Part shown: one piece after another, positions 44,576-55,280 of the stretch | How the letters are laid out: every line of letters starts with the position of its first letter | Numbering within the stretch: position 1 is the first letter of the stretch | The notes under the pieces: generated by a model | The model's database searches: none | What the model saw: the letters and a program-made list of their open reading frames with translations, nothing else | Told to the model about the DNA's origin: nothing | Assembly: GCF_030065535.1 (NCBI RefSeq) | Contig: NZ_JASJND010000005.1 | Coordinates: forward strand, 124,001-188,000 | Length of the DNA stretch: 64,000 nt | From: Microbacterium dauci | GTDB lineage: Bacteria; Actinomycetota; Actinomycetes; Actinomycetales; Microbacteriaceae | Reading direction: 5' to 3' | Translations under genes and position numbers: made by a program

Positions 44576-45244
44576 ATGGTCACCGTGGAGCGCTCGCTCG
44601 AGACGCAGGTCAGCCTGGCAGTGGATGCCTGGCTGCGATGGTTGCCGCGCTGGGAGCCGGCGACCCATCGTGGTCGCGTCGCGCCGTGCCGCCGCTGCCT
44701 CGGTTCTCCGGTCCTCTCTGCGGCCGGCCTCGGGTCCGACGTTCCGCACGGTGTGCAACACGGCCTGTCGACGCGCGTGAAGACGATCGTCGACCATGCG
44801 GTCGCGCAGTACACATCGCGGAATCTGCCGATGCTGCAGGGCGAGCTCGACACGCAGGCGGCGCGCAACCGCTCGCGGAGCTACCGTCCGGCCGAGGGGC
44901 TGGAGCCCGAGTTCGAAGGCCTGCCACTGGATCCCGACCCGGTGCCGGGCTCGCCGTTCCTGTTCACCATCGCCGGGCTCGCCGACGAAGCGGATGCCTC
45001 GGTCCCGGCGCTGCCGCCGCTGTCGGACGACGCCAAAGCGGCGCTCCGGCAGGAGGTCCGCCTCGCCGACGAGTACGCGAGCATGATCGGTCGCGAGGTC
45101 TGCACGATCCTGCTCCGCCATCGACTGCGGATCCAGGCCGCCGTCGGTCAGTACGTCGAGCCGCAGATCGCGGCGATGCTCGAGGAGCTGACCCGCTCAC
45201 TGGATGCGCCGTTCGACCCTCGCGACGGGCTCCCCGGACTCTGA
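44576..45244 (+). CDS. Conserved hypothetical protein
   Basis: A 222-residue soluble protein that I do not recognise. A CRRC pair in the first third is the only Cys motif and is too little for a zinc finger. The rest is helical, with an amphipathic segment (TRVKTIVDHAVAQYTSRNLPMLQGELD) and a C-terminal helix (HRLRIQAAVGQYVEPQIAAMLEELTRSLDAPF). There is no signal peptide. The ATG at 44576 follows no ribosome-binding site; a GTG at 44585 sits seven bases after GACAAT and could be the true leaderless start. It lies between the membrane pair and the FHA protein. Confidence 0.6.
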   Translation: MVTVERSLETQVSLAVDAWLRWLPRWEPATHRGRVAPCRRCLGSPVLSAAGLGSDVPHGVQHGLSTRVKTIVDHAVAQYTSRNLPMLQGELDTQAARNRSRSYRPAEGLEPEFEGLPLDPDPVPGSPFLFTIAGLADEADASVPALPPLSDDAKAALRQEVRLADEYASMIGREVCTILLRHRLRIQAAVGQYVEPQIAAMLEELTRSLDAPFDPRDGLPGL

Positions 45245-45297
45245 TTCGCCCCGATCCGGGACGGTCGCCGAGTGCTGACCTGACATCGAATGCTGAA

Positions 45298-45303
45298 TAG
45301 GGT
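45298..45303 (+). promoter_or_regulatory. -10 box of leaderless FHA-protein gene
   Basis: TAGGGT, six bases before the ATG at 45310, with no Shine-Dalgarno. Confidence 0.55.
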
Positions 45304-45309
45304 GGTCCC

Positions 45310-46713
45310 ATGAATTCGGGTGTCGACAGCGCCGCGAACGCCGTCATCGGCCTGCTCAGCTTCGTGCTGTTGGTGGGCATCTATGCATGGGTAGCGCTCG
45401 CGCTGTCCGCGTTGTTCCGCAAGCTCGGCGAGGAGCCCTGGCGCGGATGGGTGCCGTTCCTCAACATCGCGACGGTCTTGAAGTGGGGCGGGTTCTCGCC
45501 GTGGCTGGTGCTCTTCTCGCTGATTCCAGGGCTCGGACAACTCGCTGTCACGGTCCTCGTGGTCATGTCGGCCCACAAGCTCAACCGTGGGTTCGGCTAC
45601 GGCGGTGGGATGACGGCGCTCGCTGCACTGCTCTTCCCGGTCTGGGCAACGATCGTCGGGTTCGGCCCCGCGCCTTGGCGCGGCGCGCGTCCCGTCGCTG
45701 CGCGGCCAACCCTGCCGCCGCCGACGGGAGCGTCGCCGCCGTACGCCCCGTTCACATCTGCACCTCCGGCTCCGTGGCCGGGTGGCCTCACGACGCCGCC
45801 GCCGGCTCCGCACGCCGCCGCGGTGGCCCCGCAGTCGTGGGCGCCACCTCCGCCGGCGGGACCCGTCGCCCCGCCACCGCTCCCGCCCGCGCCGACTCCC
45901 GTTGTAGGGATGCCGCCCGGGCATGAGCCGACCGTCCCGATGCCTCATCCCCGTTCGACGCCCGACTGGCAGGCAGAGGTCGACGAGGTCTCCGCGATCT
46001 CCCCGGCGCCGTTCCCCCCGAGCGCGGCGCCGAGTGCCGCTTCGGCGGGCGCCTCCTTCGTGAGCCCGCCGGTCGCGGCCGGTGATGATGCGGTCATCTC
46101 CGAGGTCCCGGGTCGGGGAGCGGATGCCCCCGTGACGCGGAGCCCTGCGCCGGCGCGACACGAGCCGGCCGCGCCGTCCGAACCCGATCCGGTCGATGAG
46201 CGGAATGTGTTCCCGGAGCTCACCGGCGAGGTCTCCGCTGTCGTCGGATCACCCGCGGCCGGTGCCCCGGTTTCGGCGACTCGGTCGGTGTCCGCGCAGC
46301 ATCGTGACGAAGCGGAAGCGACGGGCGACGATCTCGACGACGTGGACCAGACCGTGATGGTCCGGCGGCGCCGGGCCGTATGGGAGCTCGTACCACCGTC
46401 GGGTGCGCCGATCCCGCTCGAGGCAGACGTCGTGATCCTCGGCCGCCACCCGGCCGCCGAGCCGCGGCATCCGCGTGCCCAACTCGTCACGATCATCGAT
46501 CCGACCCGTACCGTGTCGAAGACCCACGCGCGGCTCGAGCGCCGCGGCGATGCCTGGCACATCACCGATCTGGACTCCACGAACGGCGTCCTGCTGCCGA
46601 GTCTGCTCGGCACCGACATCGAGCTCGAGCCGGGCACGGAAGTCGAGGTCGCGGACCGATTCCTGCTTGGGGATGCCGCGCTCCGGTTGCAGCGCGTCGA
46701 GCTCGGAGACTGA
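45310..46713 (+). CDS. Membrane protein with C-terminal FHA domain
   Basis: A 467-residue protein. The N-terminal 115 residues form two to three membrane segments resembling DUF5684 (GIYAWVALALSALFRKLGEEPWRGWVPFLNIATVLKWGG; AVTVLVVMSAHKLNRGFG). A 200-residue Pro/Ala-rich linker follows. The end is an FHA domain (LEADVVILGRHPAAE, then VSKTHARLERRGDAWHITDLDSTNGVLL) with the phosphothreonine-binding GR, S-x-x-H and NG motifs. Just before it, DDVDQTVMVRRRR offers a Thr in the DQT context typical of Ser/Thr-kinase substrates that bind their own FHA domain. It probably senses or recruits phosphoproteins at the membrane. The neighbouring promoter gives a leaderless start; rpsL follows with its own promoter. 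Confidence 0.85.
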   Translation: MNSGVDSAANAVIGLLSFVLLVGIYAWVALALSALFRKLGEEPWRGWVPFLNIATVLKWGGFSPWLVLFSLIPGLGQLAVTVLVVMSAHKLNRGFGYGGGMTALAALLFPVWATIVGFGPAPWRGARPVAARPTLPPPTGASPPYAPFTSAPPAPWPGGLTTPPPAPHAAAVAPQSWAPPPPAGPVAPPPLPPAPTPVVGMPPGHEPTVPMPHPRSTPDWQAEVDEVSAISPAPFPPSAAPSAASAGASFVSPPVAAGDDAVISEVPGRGADAPVTRSPAPARHEPAAPSEPDPVDERNVFPELTGEVSAVVGSPAAGAPVSATRSVSAQHRDEAEATGDDLDDVDQTVMVRRRRAVWELVPPSGAPIPLEADVVILGRHPAAEPRHPRAQLVTIIDPTRTVSKTHARLERRGDAWHITDLDSTNGVLLPSLLGTDIELEPGTEVEVADRFLLGDAALRLQRVELGD

Positions 46714-46737
46714 CCTCTTCTCGACATCCGAGCGCGT

Positions 46738-46767
46738 TTGACCCTCCTCCGTCATACGGCGTATCAT
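46738..46767 (+). promoter_or_regulatory. str operon promoter
   Basis: TTGACC (46738-46743), 18 bases, TATCAT (46762-46767). It gives a leader of about 220 bases before rpsL; I see no clear attenuator in it. Confidence 0.75.
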
Positions 46768-46992
46768 TGACCGGGTGTGCGCGCGTGCGCGCCCTGTTTC
46801 GTGCCCCGGTGCGATCAGGTGCACGAGCCACACAGGGACCGGCCTGCGAACAGGTCGCCCCCACGGCATATCCATCACCCAAAAGCCCGCCGGAATCCGG
46901 CGCGCGATGGATCTGTGGTGAAACCACGAACGCTGTCACCGTGCAGCACCTGCGCCGGGCGAAAGCTCCGCGCAGATCGACAAGGAGAGAAC

Positions 46993-47361
46993 GTGCCAAC
47001 CATTCAGCAGTTGGTTCGCAAGGGTCGCTCGCCCAAGGTCTCGAAGACCAAGGCGCCCGCGCTCAAGGCGAACCCGCAGCAGGCGGGTGTCTGCACTCGC
47101 GTGTACACCACCACCCCCAAGAAGCCGAACTCGGCGATGCGCAAGGTCGCTCGTGTGAAGCTCCGCAACGGCACCGAGGTCACCGCCTACATCCCCGGCG
47201 AGGGCCACAACCTGCAGGAGCACTCGCTCGTGCTGGTCCGCGGTGGTCGTGTGAAGGACCTCCCCGGTGTGCGTTACAAGATCGTCCGTGGCGCCCTGGA
47301 CACCCAGGCAGTCAAGAACCGTAAGCAGGCTCGTAGCCGCTACGGCGCGAAGAAGGGTTGA
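46993..47361 (+). CDS. rpsL: 30S ribosomal protein S12
   Basis: S12, 122 residues, located at the decoding centre. The GTG at 46993 follows CAAGGAGAGAAC. The sequence [44 protein letters not shown] and [35 protein letters not shown] is complete. Both lysines whose change gives streptomycin resistance (in TTPKKPNS and GRVKDLPG) are present, so a streptomycin-sensitive S12 is expected. It is the first gene of the str operon (rpsL-rpsG-fusA). Confidence 0.98.
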   Translation: MPTIQQLVRKGRSPKVSKTKAPALKANPQQAGVCTRVYTTTPKKPNSAMRKVARVKLRNGTEVTAYIPGEGHNLQEHSLVLVRGGRVKDLPGVRYKIVRGALDTQAVKNRKQARSRYGAKKG

Positions 47362-47366
47362 GTTAG

Positions 47367-47837
47367 ATGCCTCGCAAGGGACCCGCACCCCGCCGCGTCG
47401 TCGTCAACGACCCGGTCTACGGTGCTCCGATCGTCACCCAGCTGGTGAACAAGATCCTCGTCGACGGCAAGAAGTCGATCGCCGAGGCCATCGTCTACAA
47501 CGCCCTCAAGGGTGTCGAGGCGAAGAACGGCCAGGACGCCGTCGCGACGCTCAAGAAGGCGCTCGACAACGTCCGCCCCACCCTCGAGGTCAAGAGCCGC
47601 CGCGTCGGTGGCTCGACCTACCAGGTTCCCGTCGAGGTCAAGCCGCACCGCGCGAACACGCTCGCGCTGCGCTGGCTCGTCTCGTACGCCAAGGGTCGCC
47701 GTGAGAAGACCATGACCGAGCGTCTCCAGAACGAGATCCTCGACGCCTCGAACGGCCTGGGTGCCGCGGTCAAGCGCCGCGAAGACACCCACAAGATGGC
47801 CGAGTCGAACCGCGCCTTCGCGCACTACCGCTGGTAA
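47367..47837 (+). CDS. rpsG: 30S ribosomal protein S7
   Basis: S7, 156 residues, the primary 16S rRNA-binding protein that organises the head of the 30S subunit. The start [31 protein letters not shown] and [49 protein letters not shown] are typical. It begins five bases after the rpsL stop. A long hairpin lies between it and fusA. Confidence 0.98.
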   Translation: MPRKGPAPRRVVVNDPVYGAPIVTQLVNKILVDGKKSIAEAIVYNALKGVEAKNGQDAVATLKKALDNVRPTLEVKSRRVGGSTYQVPVEVKPHRANTLALRWLVSYAKGRREKTMTERLQNEILDASNGLGAAVKRREDTHKMAESNRAFAHYRW

Positions 47838-47847
47838 TCAGCGCCAC

Positions 47848-47882
47848 GGTGACCGGCCGGCACACCCTGCCGGTCGGTCACC
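47848..47882 (+). terminator. Hairpin between rpsG and fusA
   Basis: A 15-base stem (GGTGACCGGCCGGCA with TGCCGGTCGGTCACC, one G.U-type mismatch) with a five-base loop. There is no U-tract, so it is more likely a partial attenuator or processing site inside the operon than a full terminator. Confidence 0.5.
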
Positions 47883-47918
47883 CCGCGACCTCCGCACACC
47901 ACACGTAAAGGACACCCC

Positions 47919-50033
47919 GTGGCACAAGAAGTGCTCACCGACCTCAACAAGGTCCGCAACATCGGCATCATGGCGCACATCGATGCCGGCAAGACGACGA
48001 CGACCGAGCGCATCCTCTTCTACACGGGTGTCAACCACAAGCTCGGTGAGACGCACGACGGTGCTTCGACCACCGACTGGATGGAGCAGGAGAAGGAGCG
48101 CGGCATCACGATCACGTCTGCCGCCGTGACCTGCTTCTGGAACAAGAACCAGATCAACATCATCGACACCCCCGGACACGTCGACTTCACGGTCGAGGTC
48201 GAGCGTTCGCTCCGCGTGCTCGACGGTGCCGTCGCCGTCTTCGACGGCAAGGAGGGTGTCGAGCCCCAGTCCGAGACCGTGTGGCGTCAGGCTGACAAGT
48301 ACGACGTCCCCCGCATCTGCTTCGTCAACAAGATGGACAAGCTGGGCGCCGACTTCTACTTCACCGTCGACACGATCGTGAAGCGCCTGGGCGCGAAGCC
48401 GCTCGTGCTGCAGCTCCCGATCGGTGCCGAGAACGACTTCGTCGGCGTCATCGACCTCATCGAGATGCGTGCCCTGGTGTGGCCCGGCGATGCCAAGGGT
48501 GATGTCACCATGGGCGCCAAGTACGAAGTCCAGGAGATCCCCGCGGACCTCAAGGACCGTGCTGAGGAGTACCGCCAGCAGCTGCTGGAGACCGTCGCCG
48601 AGAGTGACGAAGAGCTCCTCGAGAAGTTCTTCGGCGGCGAAGAGCTGACCGTGGCCGAGATCAAGGGCGCCATCCGCAAGATGACCGTCGCCGGCGAGCT
48701 CTACCCCGTGCTCTGCGGCTCCGCGTTCAAGAACCGCGGCGTGCAGCCCATGCTCGACGCGGTCGTCGACTACCTCCCCTCGCCCCTCGACGTGCCCGCC
48801 ATCGAGGCGCACGACCCGAAGGACGAAGAGAAGGTCATCGAGCGTCACCCCGACGCGAACGACCCGTTCGCCGCACTGGCCTTCAAGGTCGCCGTGCACC
48901 CGTTCTTCGGTCGCCTGACCTACATCCGCGTCTACTCGGGTCAGCTCGACTCGGGCGCGCAGGTCATCAACTCGACCAAGGGCAAGAAGGAGCGCATCGG
49001 GAAGATCTTCCAGATGCACGCCAACAAGGAGAACCCGGTCGACGCGGTCACCGCGGGCAACATCTACGCCGTCATCGGCCTGAAGGACACCACCACGGGT
49101 GACACCCTGGCCGACCCGAACGAGCCGGTCGTCCTCGAGTCGATGACGTTCCCCGAGCCTGTCATCGAGGTCGCGATCGAGCCGAAGACGAAGGCCGACC
49201 AGGAGAAGCTGGGTGTCGCCATCCAGAAGCTCGCCGAAGAGGACCCGACCTTCCGCACCGAGCTCAACCCCGAGACCGGCCAGACGGTCATCAAGGGCAT
49301 GGGCGAGCTGCACCTCGACATCCTCGTCGACCGCATGAAGCGCGAGTTCCGCGTCGAGGCGAACGTCGGCAAGCCGCAGGTGGCGTACCGCGAGACGATC
49401 AAGAAGGTCGTCGAGCGTCACGACTACACCCACAAGAAGCAGACCGGTGGTTCGGGTCAGTTCGCAAAGATCCAGTTCGGCCTCGAGCCGATGGAGGTCA
49501 CCGCGGACAAGACCTACGAGTTCGAGAACAAGGTCACGGGTGGTCGCATCCCCCGCGAGTACATCGAGCCGACCAACCAGGGCTTCCAGGACGCGATGCA
49601 GGTCGGCGTGCTCGCCGGCTTCCCGATGGTGGGCGTGAAGGCGATCCTCACCGACGGTGCCTCGCACGACGTCGACTCCTCGGAGATGGCGTTCAAGATC
49701 GCGGGCTCGATGGGCTTCAAGGAGGCTGTCCGCAAGGCCGGCCCCGTGCTGCTCGAGCCGCTGATGGCCGTCGAGGTCCGTACTCCCGAGGAGTACATGG
49801 GCGACGTCATCGGCGACCTGAACTCGCGTCGTGGCCAGATCCAGTCGATGGAGGACGGCGCGGGCATCAAGATCGTCCGTGCGCTCGTCCCCCTCTCGGA
49901 GATGTTCGGCTACATCGGCGACCTGCGCTCGAAGACCTCGGGCCGCGCGGTCTACTCGATGGAGTTCGACAGCTACTCCGAGGTGCCGCGCGCGGTGGCC
50001 GACGAGATCGTCCAGAAGACCAAGGGCGAGTAA
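47919..50033 (+). CDS. fusA: Elongation factor G
   Basis: EF-G, 704 residues, the GTPase that moves tRNA and mRNA through the ribosome. G1 is [19 protein letters not shown], the switch region follows, G3 is [23 protein letters not shown] and G4 is [10 protein letters not shown]. Domains II-V are complete ([51 protein letters not shown]). The GTG at 47919 follows AAAGGACACCCC. It has the usual place after rpsG; the tuf gene follows with its own likely promoter. Confidence 0.98.
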   Translation: MAQEVLTDLNKVRNIGIMAHIDAGKTTTTERILFYTGVNHKLGETHDGASTTDWMEQEKERGITITSAAVTCFWNKNQINIIDTPGHVDFTVEVERSLRVLDGAVAVFDGKEGVEPQSETVWRQADKYDVPRICFVNKMDKLGADFYFTVDTIVKRLGAKPLVLQLPIGAENDFVGVIDLIEMRALVWPGDAKGDVTMGAKYEVQEIPADLKDRAEEYRQQLLETVAESDEELLEKFFGGEELTVAEIKGAIRKMTVAGELYPVLCGSAFKNRGVQPMLDAVVDYLPSPLDVPAIEAHDPKDEEKVIERHPDANDPFAALAFKVAVHPFFGRLTYIRVYSGQLDSGAQVINSTKGKKERIGKIFQMHANKENPVDAVTAGNIYAVIGLKDTTTGDTLADPNEPVVLESMTFPEPVIEVAIEPKTKADQEKLGVAIQKLAEEDPTFRTELNPETGQTVIKGMGELHLDILVDRMKREFRVEANVGKPQVAYRETIKKVVERHDYTHKKQTGGSGQFAKIQFGLEPMEVTADKTYEFENKVTGGRIPREYIEPTNQGFQDAMQVGVLAGFPMVGVKAILTDGASHDVDSSEMAFKIAGSMGFKEAVRKAGPVLLEPLMAVEVRTPEEYMGDVIGDLNSRRGQIQSMEDGAGIKIVRALVPLSEMFGYIGDLRSKTSGRAVYSMEFDSYSEVPRAVADEIVQKTKGE

Positions 50034-50044
50034 CACCGCTCTTC

Positions 50045-50074
50045 GGATGCCGGGGGCTCCGGCTCCCGGCATCC
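50045..50074. terminator. fusA terminator built on the GGATGCC motif
   Basis: Perfect ten-base arms GGATGCCGGG and CCCGGCATCC with a ten-base loop, 11 bases after the fusA stop. No U-tract follows. Confidence 0.65.
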
Positions 50075-50101
50075 GCCCAAACTGAATACCGACACGTCAA
50101 C

Positions 50102-50107
50102 TACACT
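50102..50107 (+). promoter_or_regulatory. Possible tuf promoter -10 box
   Basis: TACACT follows the fusA hairpin by 27 bases; no good -35 hexamer is visible, so the assignment is tentative. The leader to tuf would be about 70 bases. Confidence 0.4.
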
Positions 50108-50181
50108 GACAACATCCCCGTAGAAACCCGGTCGCAATCCAGCGCCCGGGCGACTACACGACAAGTCCTGAGGAGGACCCA

Positions 50182-51372
50182 GTGGCCAAGGCCAAGTTCG
50201 AGCGGACCAAGCCGCACGTCAACATCGGAACGATCGGTCACGTCGACCACGGCAAGACCACGCTCACCGCTGCCATCTCGAAGGTGCTCGCCGACAAGTT
50301 CCCGTCGGCCACCAACGTGCAGCGTGACTTCGCGTCGATCGACTCGGCTCCCGAAGAGCGTCAGCGTGGTATCACGATCAACATCTCGCACGTCGAGTAC
50401 GAGACCCCGAAGCGTCACTACGCACACGTCGACGCCCCGGGTCACGCTGACTACATCAAGAACATGATTACCGGTGCTGCCCAGATGGACGGCGCGATCC
50501 TCGTGGTCGCCGCTACCGACGGCCCGATGGCGCAGACGCGTGAGCACGTGCTGCTCGCCAAGCAGGTCGGCGTGCCGTACCTCATGGTCGCGCTGAACAA
50601 GGCCGACATGGTCGAGGACGAGGAGATCCTGGAGCTCGTCGAGCTCGAGGTCTCGGAGCTCCTCGCTTCGCAGGGCTTCGCTGAGGACGCTCCGGTCGTC
50701 CGCGTCTCGGGCCTCAAGGCGCTCGAGGGTGACGAGAAGTGGGTCCAGTCGATCCTCGACCTCATGGATGCCGCTGACGAGAACATCCCCGACCCCGTGC
50801 GTGACAAGGACAAGCCGTTCCTCATGCCGATCGAGGACGTCTTCACGATCACCGGTCGTGGCACGGTCGTCACCGGCCGCGCCGAGCGTGGCACGCTCGC
50901 GATCAACTCCGAGGTCGAGATCGTCGGCATCCGCCCGACGCAGAAGACCACGGTCACGGGTATCGAGATGTTCCACAAGCAGCTCGACGAGGCCTGGGCC
51001 GGCGAGAACTGTGGTCTGCTCCTCCGTGGTCTCAAGCGCGACGACGTCGAGCGTGGCCAGGTTGTCGTGAAGCCGGGTTCGGTTACGCCGCACACCAACT
51101 TCGAGGGCACCGCCTACATCCTCTCGAAGGAGGAGGGTGGCCGTCACAACCCCTTCTACACGAACTACCGCCCGCAGTTCTACTTCCGTACCACGGACGT
51201 GACCGGCGTCATCTCGCTGCCCGAGGGCACCGAGATGGTCATGCCCGGTGACACCACCGACATGACGGTCGAGCTCATCCAGCCGATCGCCATGGAGGAC
51301 GGTCTGGGCTTCGCGATCCGTGAGGGTGGCCGCACCGTCGGCGCCGGCACGGTGACCAAGATCCTGAAGTAA
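50182..51372 (+). CDS. tuf: Elongation factor Tu
   Basis: EF-Tu, 396 residues, which delivers aminoacyl-tRNA to the ribosome. G1 is [15 protein letters not shown]3 is [13 protein letters not shown]4 is NKADMV, and domains 2 and 3 are complete ([42 protein letters not shown]). GAGGAGGACCCA precedes the GTG at 50182. It lies downstream of fusA as in most bacteria and is followed by a strong terminator. No second copy is in the window. Confidence 0.98.
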   Translation: MAKAKFERTKPHVNIGTIGHVDHGKTTLTAAISKVLADKFPSATNVQRDFASIDSAPEERQRGITINISHVEYETPKRHYAHVDAPGHADYIKNMITGAAQMDGAILVVAATDGPMAQTREHVLLAKQVGVPYLMVALNKADMVEDEEILELVELEVSELLASQGFAEDAPVVRVSGLKALEGDEKWVQSILDLMDAADENIPDPVRDKDKPFLMPIEDVFTITGRGTVVTGRAERGTLAINSEVEIVGIRPTQKTTVTGIEMFHKQLDEAWAGENCGLLLRGLKRDDVERGQVVVKPGSVTPHTNFEGTAYILSKEEGGRHNPFYTNYRPQFYFRTTDVTGVISLPEGTEMVMPGDTTDMTVELIQPIAMEDGLGFAIREGGRTVGAGTVTKILK

Positions 51373-51392
51373 GTTCTTCGGATACACCGACA

Positions 51393-51418
51393 GGGGTCGG
51401 GCCTTCGGGCCCGGCCCC
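51393..51418 (+). terminator. tuf terminator
   Basis: GGGGTCGGGCC and GGCCCGGCCCC pair around a TTCG tetraloop (one G.T-type pair), followed by TTCGTCGTC. Confidence 0.85.
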
Positions 51419-51509
51419 TTCGTCGTCCCTGGCGCACGATCCGCCGCGGACCTAGACTGACCGCGCCGGGCGATCGGCTCGGCCCACCTGACGGACGGGA
51501 GCAACAGCC

Positions 51510-51725
51510 ATGGGTATCGACGATGTGGTCAACAAGGGCAAGGAATTCCTCGAGCAGCACAAGGACCAGATCCAGGACACCTTGCAGTCGGAGCAGGCTG
51601 AGGGCGTCAGCGACAACGTCCTCGACGCCGCTGCCGAGTTCGTGAAGAAGGTCGCCCCGGACTCGGTCGACGCGAAGGTCGACGAGCTGCGAGACACCGC
51701 GGATCGGCACATCGGCAACGAGTGA
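51510..51725 (+). CDS. Rv0909-like (MT0933-type) small antitoxin-family protein
   Basis: A 71-residue, highly charged helical protein: MGIDDVVNKGKEFLEQHKDQIQDTLQ, then GVSDNVLDAAAEFVKKVAPDS and KVDELRDTADRHIGNE. This matches the small MT0933/Rv0909 family, described in mycobacteria as antitoxins of Rv0909-Rv0910 pairs. No toxin-like partner (an Rv0910-type SRPBCC protein) is adjacent; the neighbours are tuf and a sortase remnant. Many relatives in this group of bacteria are solitary and may act as stress or DNA-binding proteins. A TAGACT box lies about 55 bases upstream and a palindromic terminator follows. Confidence 0.75.
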   Translation: MGIDDVVNKGKEFLEQHKDQIQDTLQSEQAEGVSDNVLDAAAEFVKKVAPDSVDAKVDELRDTADRHIGNE

Positions 51726-51742
51726 TTCCGATTGGACACTAA

Positions 51743-51770
51743 GGGGGTGGATGCCGCGGCATCCACCCCC
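51743..51770. terminator. Perfect 28-base palindrome after the antitoxin-family gene
   Basis: GGGGGTGGATGCCG and CGGCATCCACCCCC are exact mirror arms with no loop bases in the DNA. It lies 18 bases after the stop and contains the GGATGCC/GGCATCC motif in both halves. Confidence 0.7.
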
Positions 51771-51857
51771 TCCGGCGTTCAGGCCGTATCCAGCCGACGC
51801 AGAGGCCACTCACATGAGAGCTGTCTCGTAAACCGATGTTCACTTGACGCTCAAAAG

Positions 51858-52109
51858 AAAACTTCGGTGCTCGGCGAAGACCTCATGACCCTCGTCACGT
51901 GCACGCCGCTGGGCGTCAACAGTCACCGCATCCTCGTCACCGCCGAGCGCGTCATCCCGACGCCGCAGAAGGACGTGGATGCCGCCGGCGAACGCCCCGA
52001 CATCCCGCGATTCCCCTGGTGGGCGGTCATCGCGGGCGGTGCGATCGTGCTCTCCGGAGGGTACGTTTGGTGGTCGGGCCGACCGGTCCGACCGCGACAC
52101 GCCGACTGA
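51858..52109 (+). pseudogene. Class C sortase, 3' remnant
   Basis: Only the last about 80 codons of a sortase remain. GEDLMTLVTCTPLGVNSHRILVTAERV contains the sortase catalytic motif TLVTC and the following conserved Arg, as in pilin-type class C sortases. It is followed by a membrane anchor (FPWWAVIAGGAIVLSGGYVWW) and a basic tail, the usual class C C-terminus. The beta-barrel with the catalytic His is missing: upstream of about 51858 the frame has no sortase similarity, and bases 51820-51857 have clearly lower GC. No ribosome-binding site precedes it. It is a truncated relic of a pilus or surface-protein locus. The reading frame after the break is still open. Confidence 0.75.
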
Positions 52110-52132
52110 GGCGAAATCCGACACGCCCGGGT

Positions 52133-52161
52133 TTGCGACACGCCCGAACGGCACGTAGACT
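52133..52161 (+). promoter_or_regulatory. S10 operon promoter
   Basis: TTGCGA (52133-52138), 17 bases, TAGACT (52156-52161). The leader before rpsJ is about 300 bases with no gene in it; a long leader is usual for S10 operons, where ribosomal protein feedback may act. Confidence 0.65.
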
Positions 52162-52466
52162 GTACAGGTTCCACATTCCTGCGCGCATGCGCGGGATCAC
52201 TGCCAGGGCAGTGCATAGGCAGCGCAACCTTCGGGTGACGCGCGATGACCTAGGCCGCGGGCAGCAGAACATCACATCCCCACACCCCACCCGGAAACGG
52301 ATCCGCACGCGTGCGTGCCGGGGGAGCGGATGCCACGAGCTCAGCCCCGTGGATTGACATCAAAACAGCGGTGCAGCATCCCTCGGCTTCGAGGGGGAGT
52401 GCCCGGCGCGAAAGCGCCTCGTGCGTCCAATGCCCCCGAGGTAAGACGCGAGAAAGAGAGTGAACA

Positions 52467-52775
52467 ATGGCGGGACAGAAGATCCGCATTCGCCTGAAGT
52501 CGTACGACCACGAGGTCATCGACTCGTCGGCGCGCAAAATCGTCGACACCGTGACCCGTGCGGGCGCGACGGTCGTGGGCCCGGTGCCCCTTCCGACCGA
52601 GAAGAACGTGATCGCAGTCATCCGTTCGCCCCACAAGTACAAGGACAGCCGCGAGCACTTCGAGATGCGCACCCACAAGCGCCTCATCGACATCATCGAC
52701 CCGACGCCCAAGGCCGTCGACTCGCTGATGCGTCTCGACCTCCCGGCTGACGTCAACATCGAGATCAAGCTCTGA
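52467..52775 (+). CDS. rpsJ: 30S ribosomal protein S10
   Basis: S10, 102 residues, first gene of the S10 operon; it lies in the 30S head and in other bacteria also joins NusB in antitermination. [42 protein letters not shown] is diagnostic. AAAGAGAGTGAACA precedes the ATG. rplC follows after 11 bases. Confidence 0.98.
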   Translation: MAGQKIRIRLKSYDHEVIDSSARKIVDTVTRAGATVVGPVPLPTEKNVIAVIRSPHKYKDSREHFEMRTHKRLIDIIDPTPKAVDSLMRLDLPADVNIEIKL

Positions 52776-52786
52776 GGTCGATCATC

Positions 52787-53446
52787 ATGGCTGACATCAA
52801 CACCAAGGTTTCCAAGGGCCTGCTCGGCACCAAGCTCGGCATGACCCAGGTCTGGGATGAGAACGGCAAGCTCGTTCCCGTCACCGTCATCGAGATCGCG
52901 CCCAACGTGGTCACGCAGGTCCGTACGCCCGAGAAGGACGGCTACAAGGCCGTGCAGATCGCATACGGGCAGATCGACCCCCGCAAGGTCAACAAGCCGC
53001 AGACCGCGCACTTCGAGGCTGCCGGCGTGACCCCGCGCCGTCACCTCACCGAGGTCCGCACGGCTGACGCCGCTGACTACTCGCTGGGCCAGGAGCTCAC
53101 CGTGGACGGCACCTTCGAGGCCGGCCAGCTGGTCGACGTCGTCGGCACCAGCAAGGGCAAGGGCACCGCGGGTGTCATGAAGCGCCACAACTTCAAGGGC
53201 GTTTCGGCTTCGCACGGTGCACACCGCAACCACCGCAAGCCCGGTTCGATCGGCGCATCGTCGACCCCGAGCCGCGTCTTCAAGGGCATGCGCATGGCCG
53301 GCCGTATGGGTGGCGAGCGCGTGACCGTCCTCAACCTCACGGTGCACGCCATCGACGCCGAGAAGGGACTCATGCTCGTCAAGGGCGCCGTCCCCGGTGC
53401 TCGTGGCCGCATCGTCTACGTCCGCAACGCAGTGAAGGGTGCCTGA
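52787..53446 (+). CDS. rplC: 50S ribosomal protein L3
   Basis: L3, 219 residues, an early assembly protein near the peptidyl-transferase centre. [28 protein letters not shown] and the loop [34 protein letters not shown], including the Gln/Gly-rich tip, are intact. It is one of the S10 operon genes, two bases from rplD. Confidence 0.98.
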   Translation: MADINTKVSKGLLGTKLGMTQVWDENGKLVPVTVIEIAPNVVTQVRTPEKDGYKAVQIAYGQIDPRKVNKPQTAHFEAAGVTPRRHLTEVRTADAADYSLGQELTVDGTFEAGQLVDVVGTSKGKGTAGVMKRHNFKGVSASHGAHRNHRKPGSIGASSTPSRVFKGMRMAGRMGGERVTVLNLTVHAIDAEKGLMLVKGAVPGARGRIVYVRNAVKGA

Positions 53447-53448
53447 AC

Positions 53449-54111
53449 ATGGCTGACTCGACTCTCGCGCTCGACGTCGTGAAGGCCGACGGCAAGAAGG
53501 CAGGCTCCGTGGAGCTGCCCGCCGCGATCTTCGACGTCAAGACGAACATCCCCCTCATCCACCAGGTCGTCGTCGCGCAGCTCGCGGCGGCTCGCCAGGG
53601 CACCCACTCGACCAAGCGTCGCGGTGAGGTCTCGGGCGCCGGCCGCAAGCCCTTCAAGCAGAAGGGCACGGGTAACGCCCGTCAGGGCTCGATCCGCGCG
53701 CCGCACATGACCGGTGGTGGCATCGTGCACGGTCCCAAGCCGCGCAACTACTCGCAGCGCACCCCCAAGAAGATGATCGCCGCCGCCCTCCTGGGTGCGC
53801 TCAGCGACCGTGCTCGTGGTGGCCGTCTGCACATCGTCGACTCGTTCGGCATCGAGGGTGCCCCGTCGACCAAGGCCGCCGCATCGGTCCTGGCGTCGCT
53901 CGCCCCGACGAAGAACGTCCTGGTGGTCATCACCCGCGACGACGAACTCAGCGTCAAGAGCACCCGCAACCTCGCGTACGTGCACGTGCTGACGTTCGAC
54001 CAGCTCAACGCCTATGACGTGCTCGTCTCGGACGACATCGTCTTCACCAAGGCCGCGTACGACGCGTTCGTCGCTGCGAAGGCCGGCGAAACCTCGGAGG
54101 TCTCCGCATGA
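53449..54111 (+). CDS. rplD: 50S ribosomal protein L4
   Basis: L4, 220 residues, lining the polypeptide exit tunnel. The tunnel loop [45 protein letters not shown] is intact, with no residues known to give macrolide resistance. In other bacteria L4 represses its own operon; no leader structure for this is obvious here. It overlaps rplW by four bases. Confidence 0.98.
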   Translation: MADSTLALDVVKADGKKAGSVELPAAIFDVKTNIPLIHQVVVAQLAAARQGTHSTKRRGEVSGAGRKPFKQKGTGNARQGSIRAPHMTGGGIVHGPKPRNYSQRTPKKMIAAALLGALSDRARGGRLHIVDSFGIEGAPSTKAAASVLASLAPTKNVLVVITRDDELSVKSTRNLAYVHVLTFDQLNAYDVLVSDDIVFTKAAYDAFVAAKAGETSEVSA

Positions 54112-54404
54112 CCGTCAACAAGGACCCGCGCGACATCATCCTGAAGCCGGTCGTCTCGGAGAAGAGCTACGGGCTCATCGACGAGGGTAAGTACACGTTC
54201 CTCGTGGACCCCCGCGCCGACAAGACCGAGATCAAGCTCGCGATCGAGAAGATCTTCGGCGTCAAGGTCGCTTCGGTGAACACGCTGAACCGTCCGGGCA
54301 AGGCCCGCCGCACCCGCTTCGGCACCGGCAAGCGCAAGGACACCAAGCGCGCCATCGTGACCCTGAAGTCGGGCACCATCGACATCTTCACGGCCGTCGG
54401 CTGA
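54108..54404 (+). CDS. rplW: 50S ribosomal protein L23
   Basis: L23, 98 residues, at the tunnel exit where signal recognition particle and trigger factor dock. [49 protein letters not shown] is typical. Its ATG lies inside the rplD stop (ATGA). Confidence 0.98.
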   Translation: MTVNKDPRDIILKPVVSEKSYGLIDEGKYTFLVDPRADKTEIKLAIEKIFGVKVASVNTLNRPGKARRTRFGTGKRKDTKRAIVTLKSGTIDIFTAVG

Positions 54405-54428
54405 CAGCTGGATTAGAGGACTCAAGAC

Positions 54429-55268
<840 letters not shown>

Positions 55269-55280
55269 GAGTAGAGGAAG

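Noticed and set aside
46768..46992. Riboswitch or attenuator in the rpsL leader
   Set aside because: Only short GC-rich hairpins are present and none leads to a terminator-like structure.
51732..51857. Codons before the sortase remnant as a real N-terminus
   Set aside because: The ATG lies before a palindromic terminator, has no ribosome-binding site, and the encoded residues have no sortase similarity.
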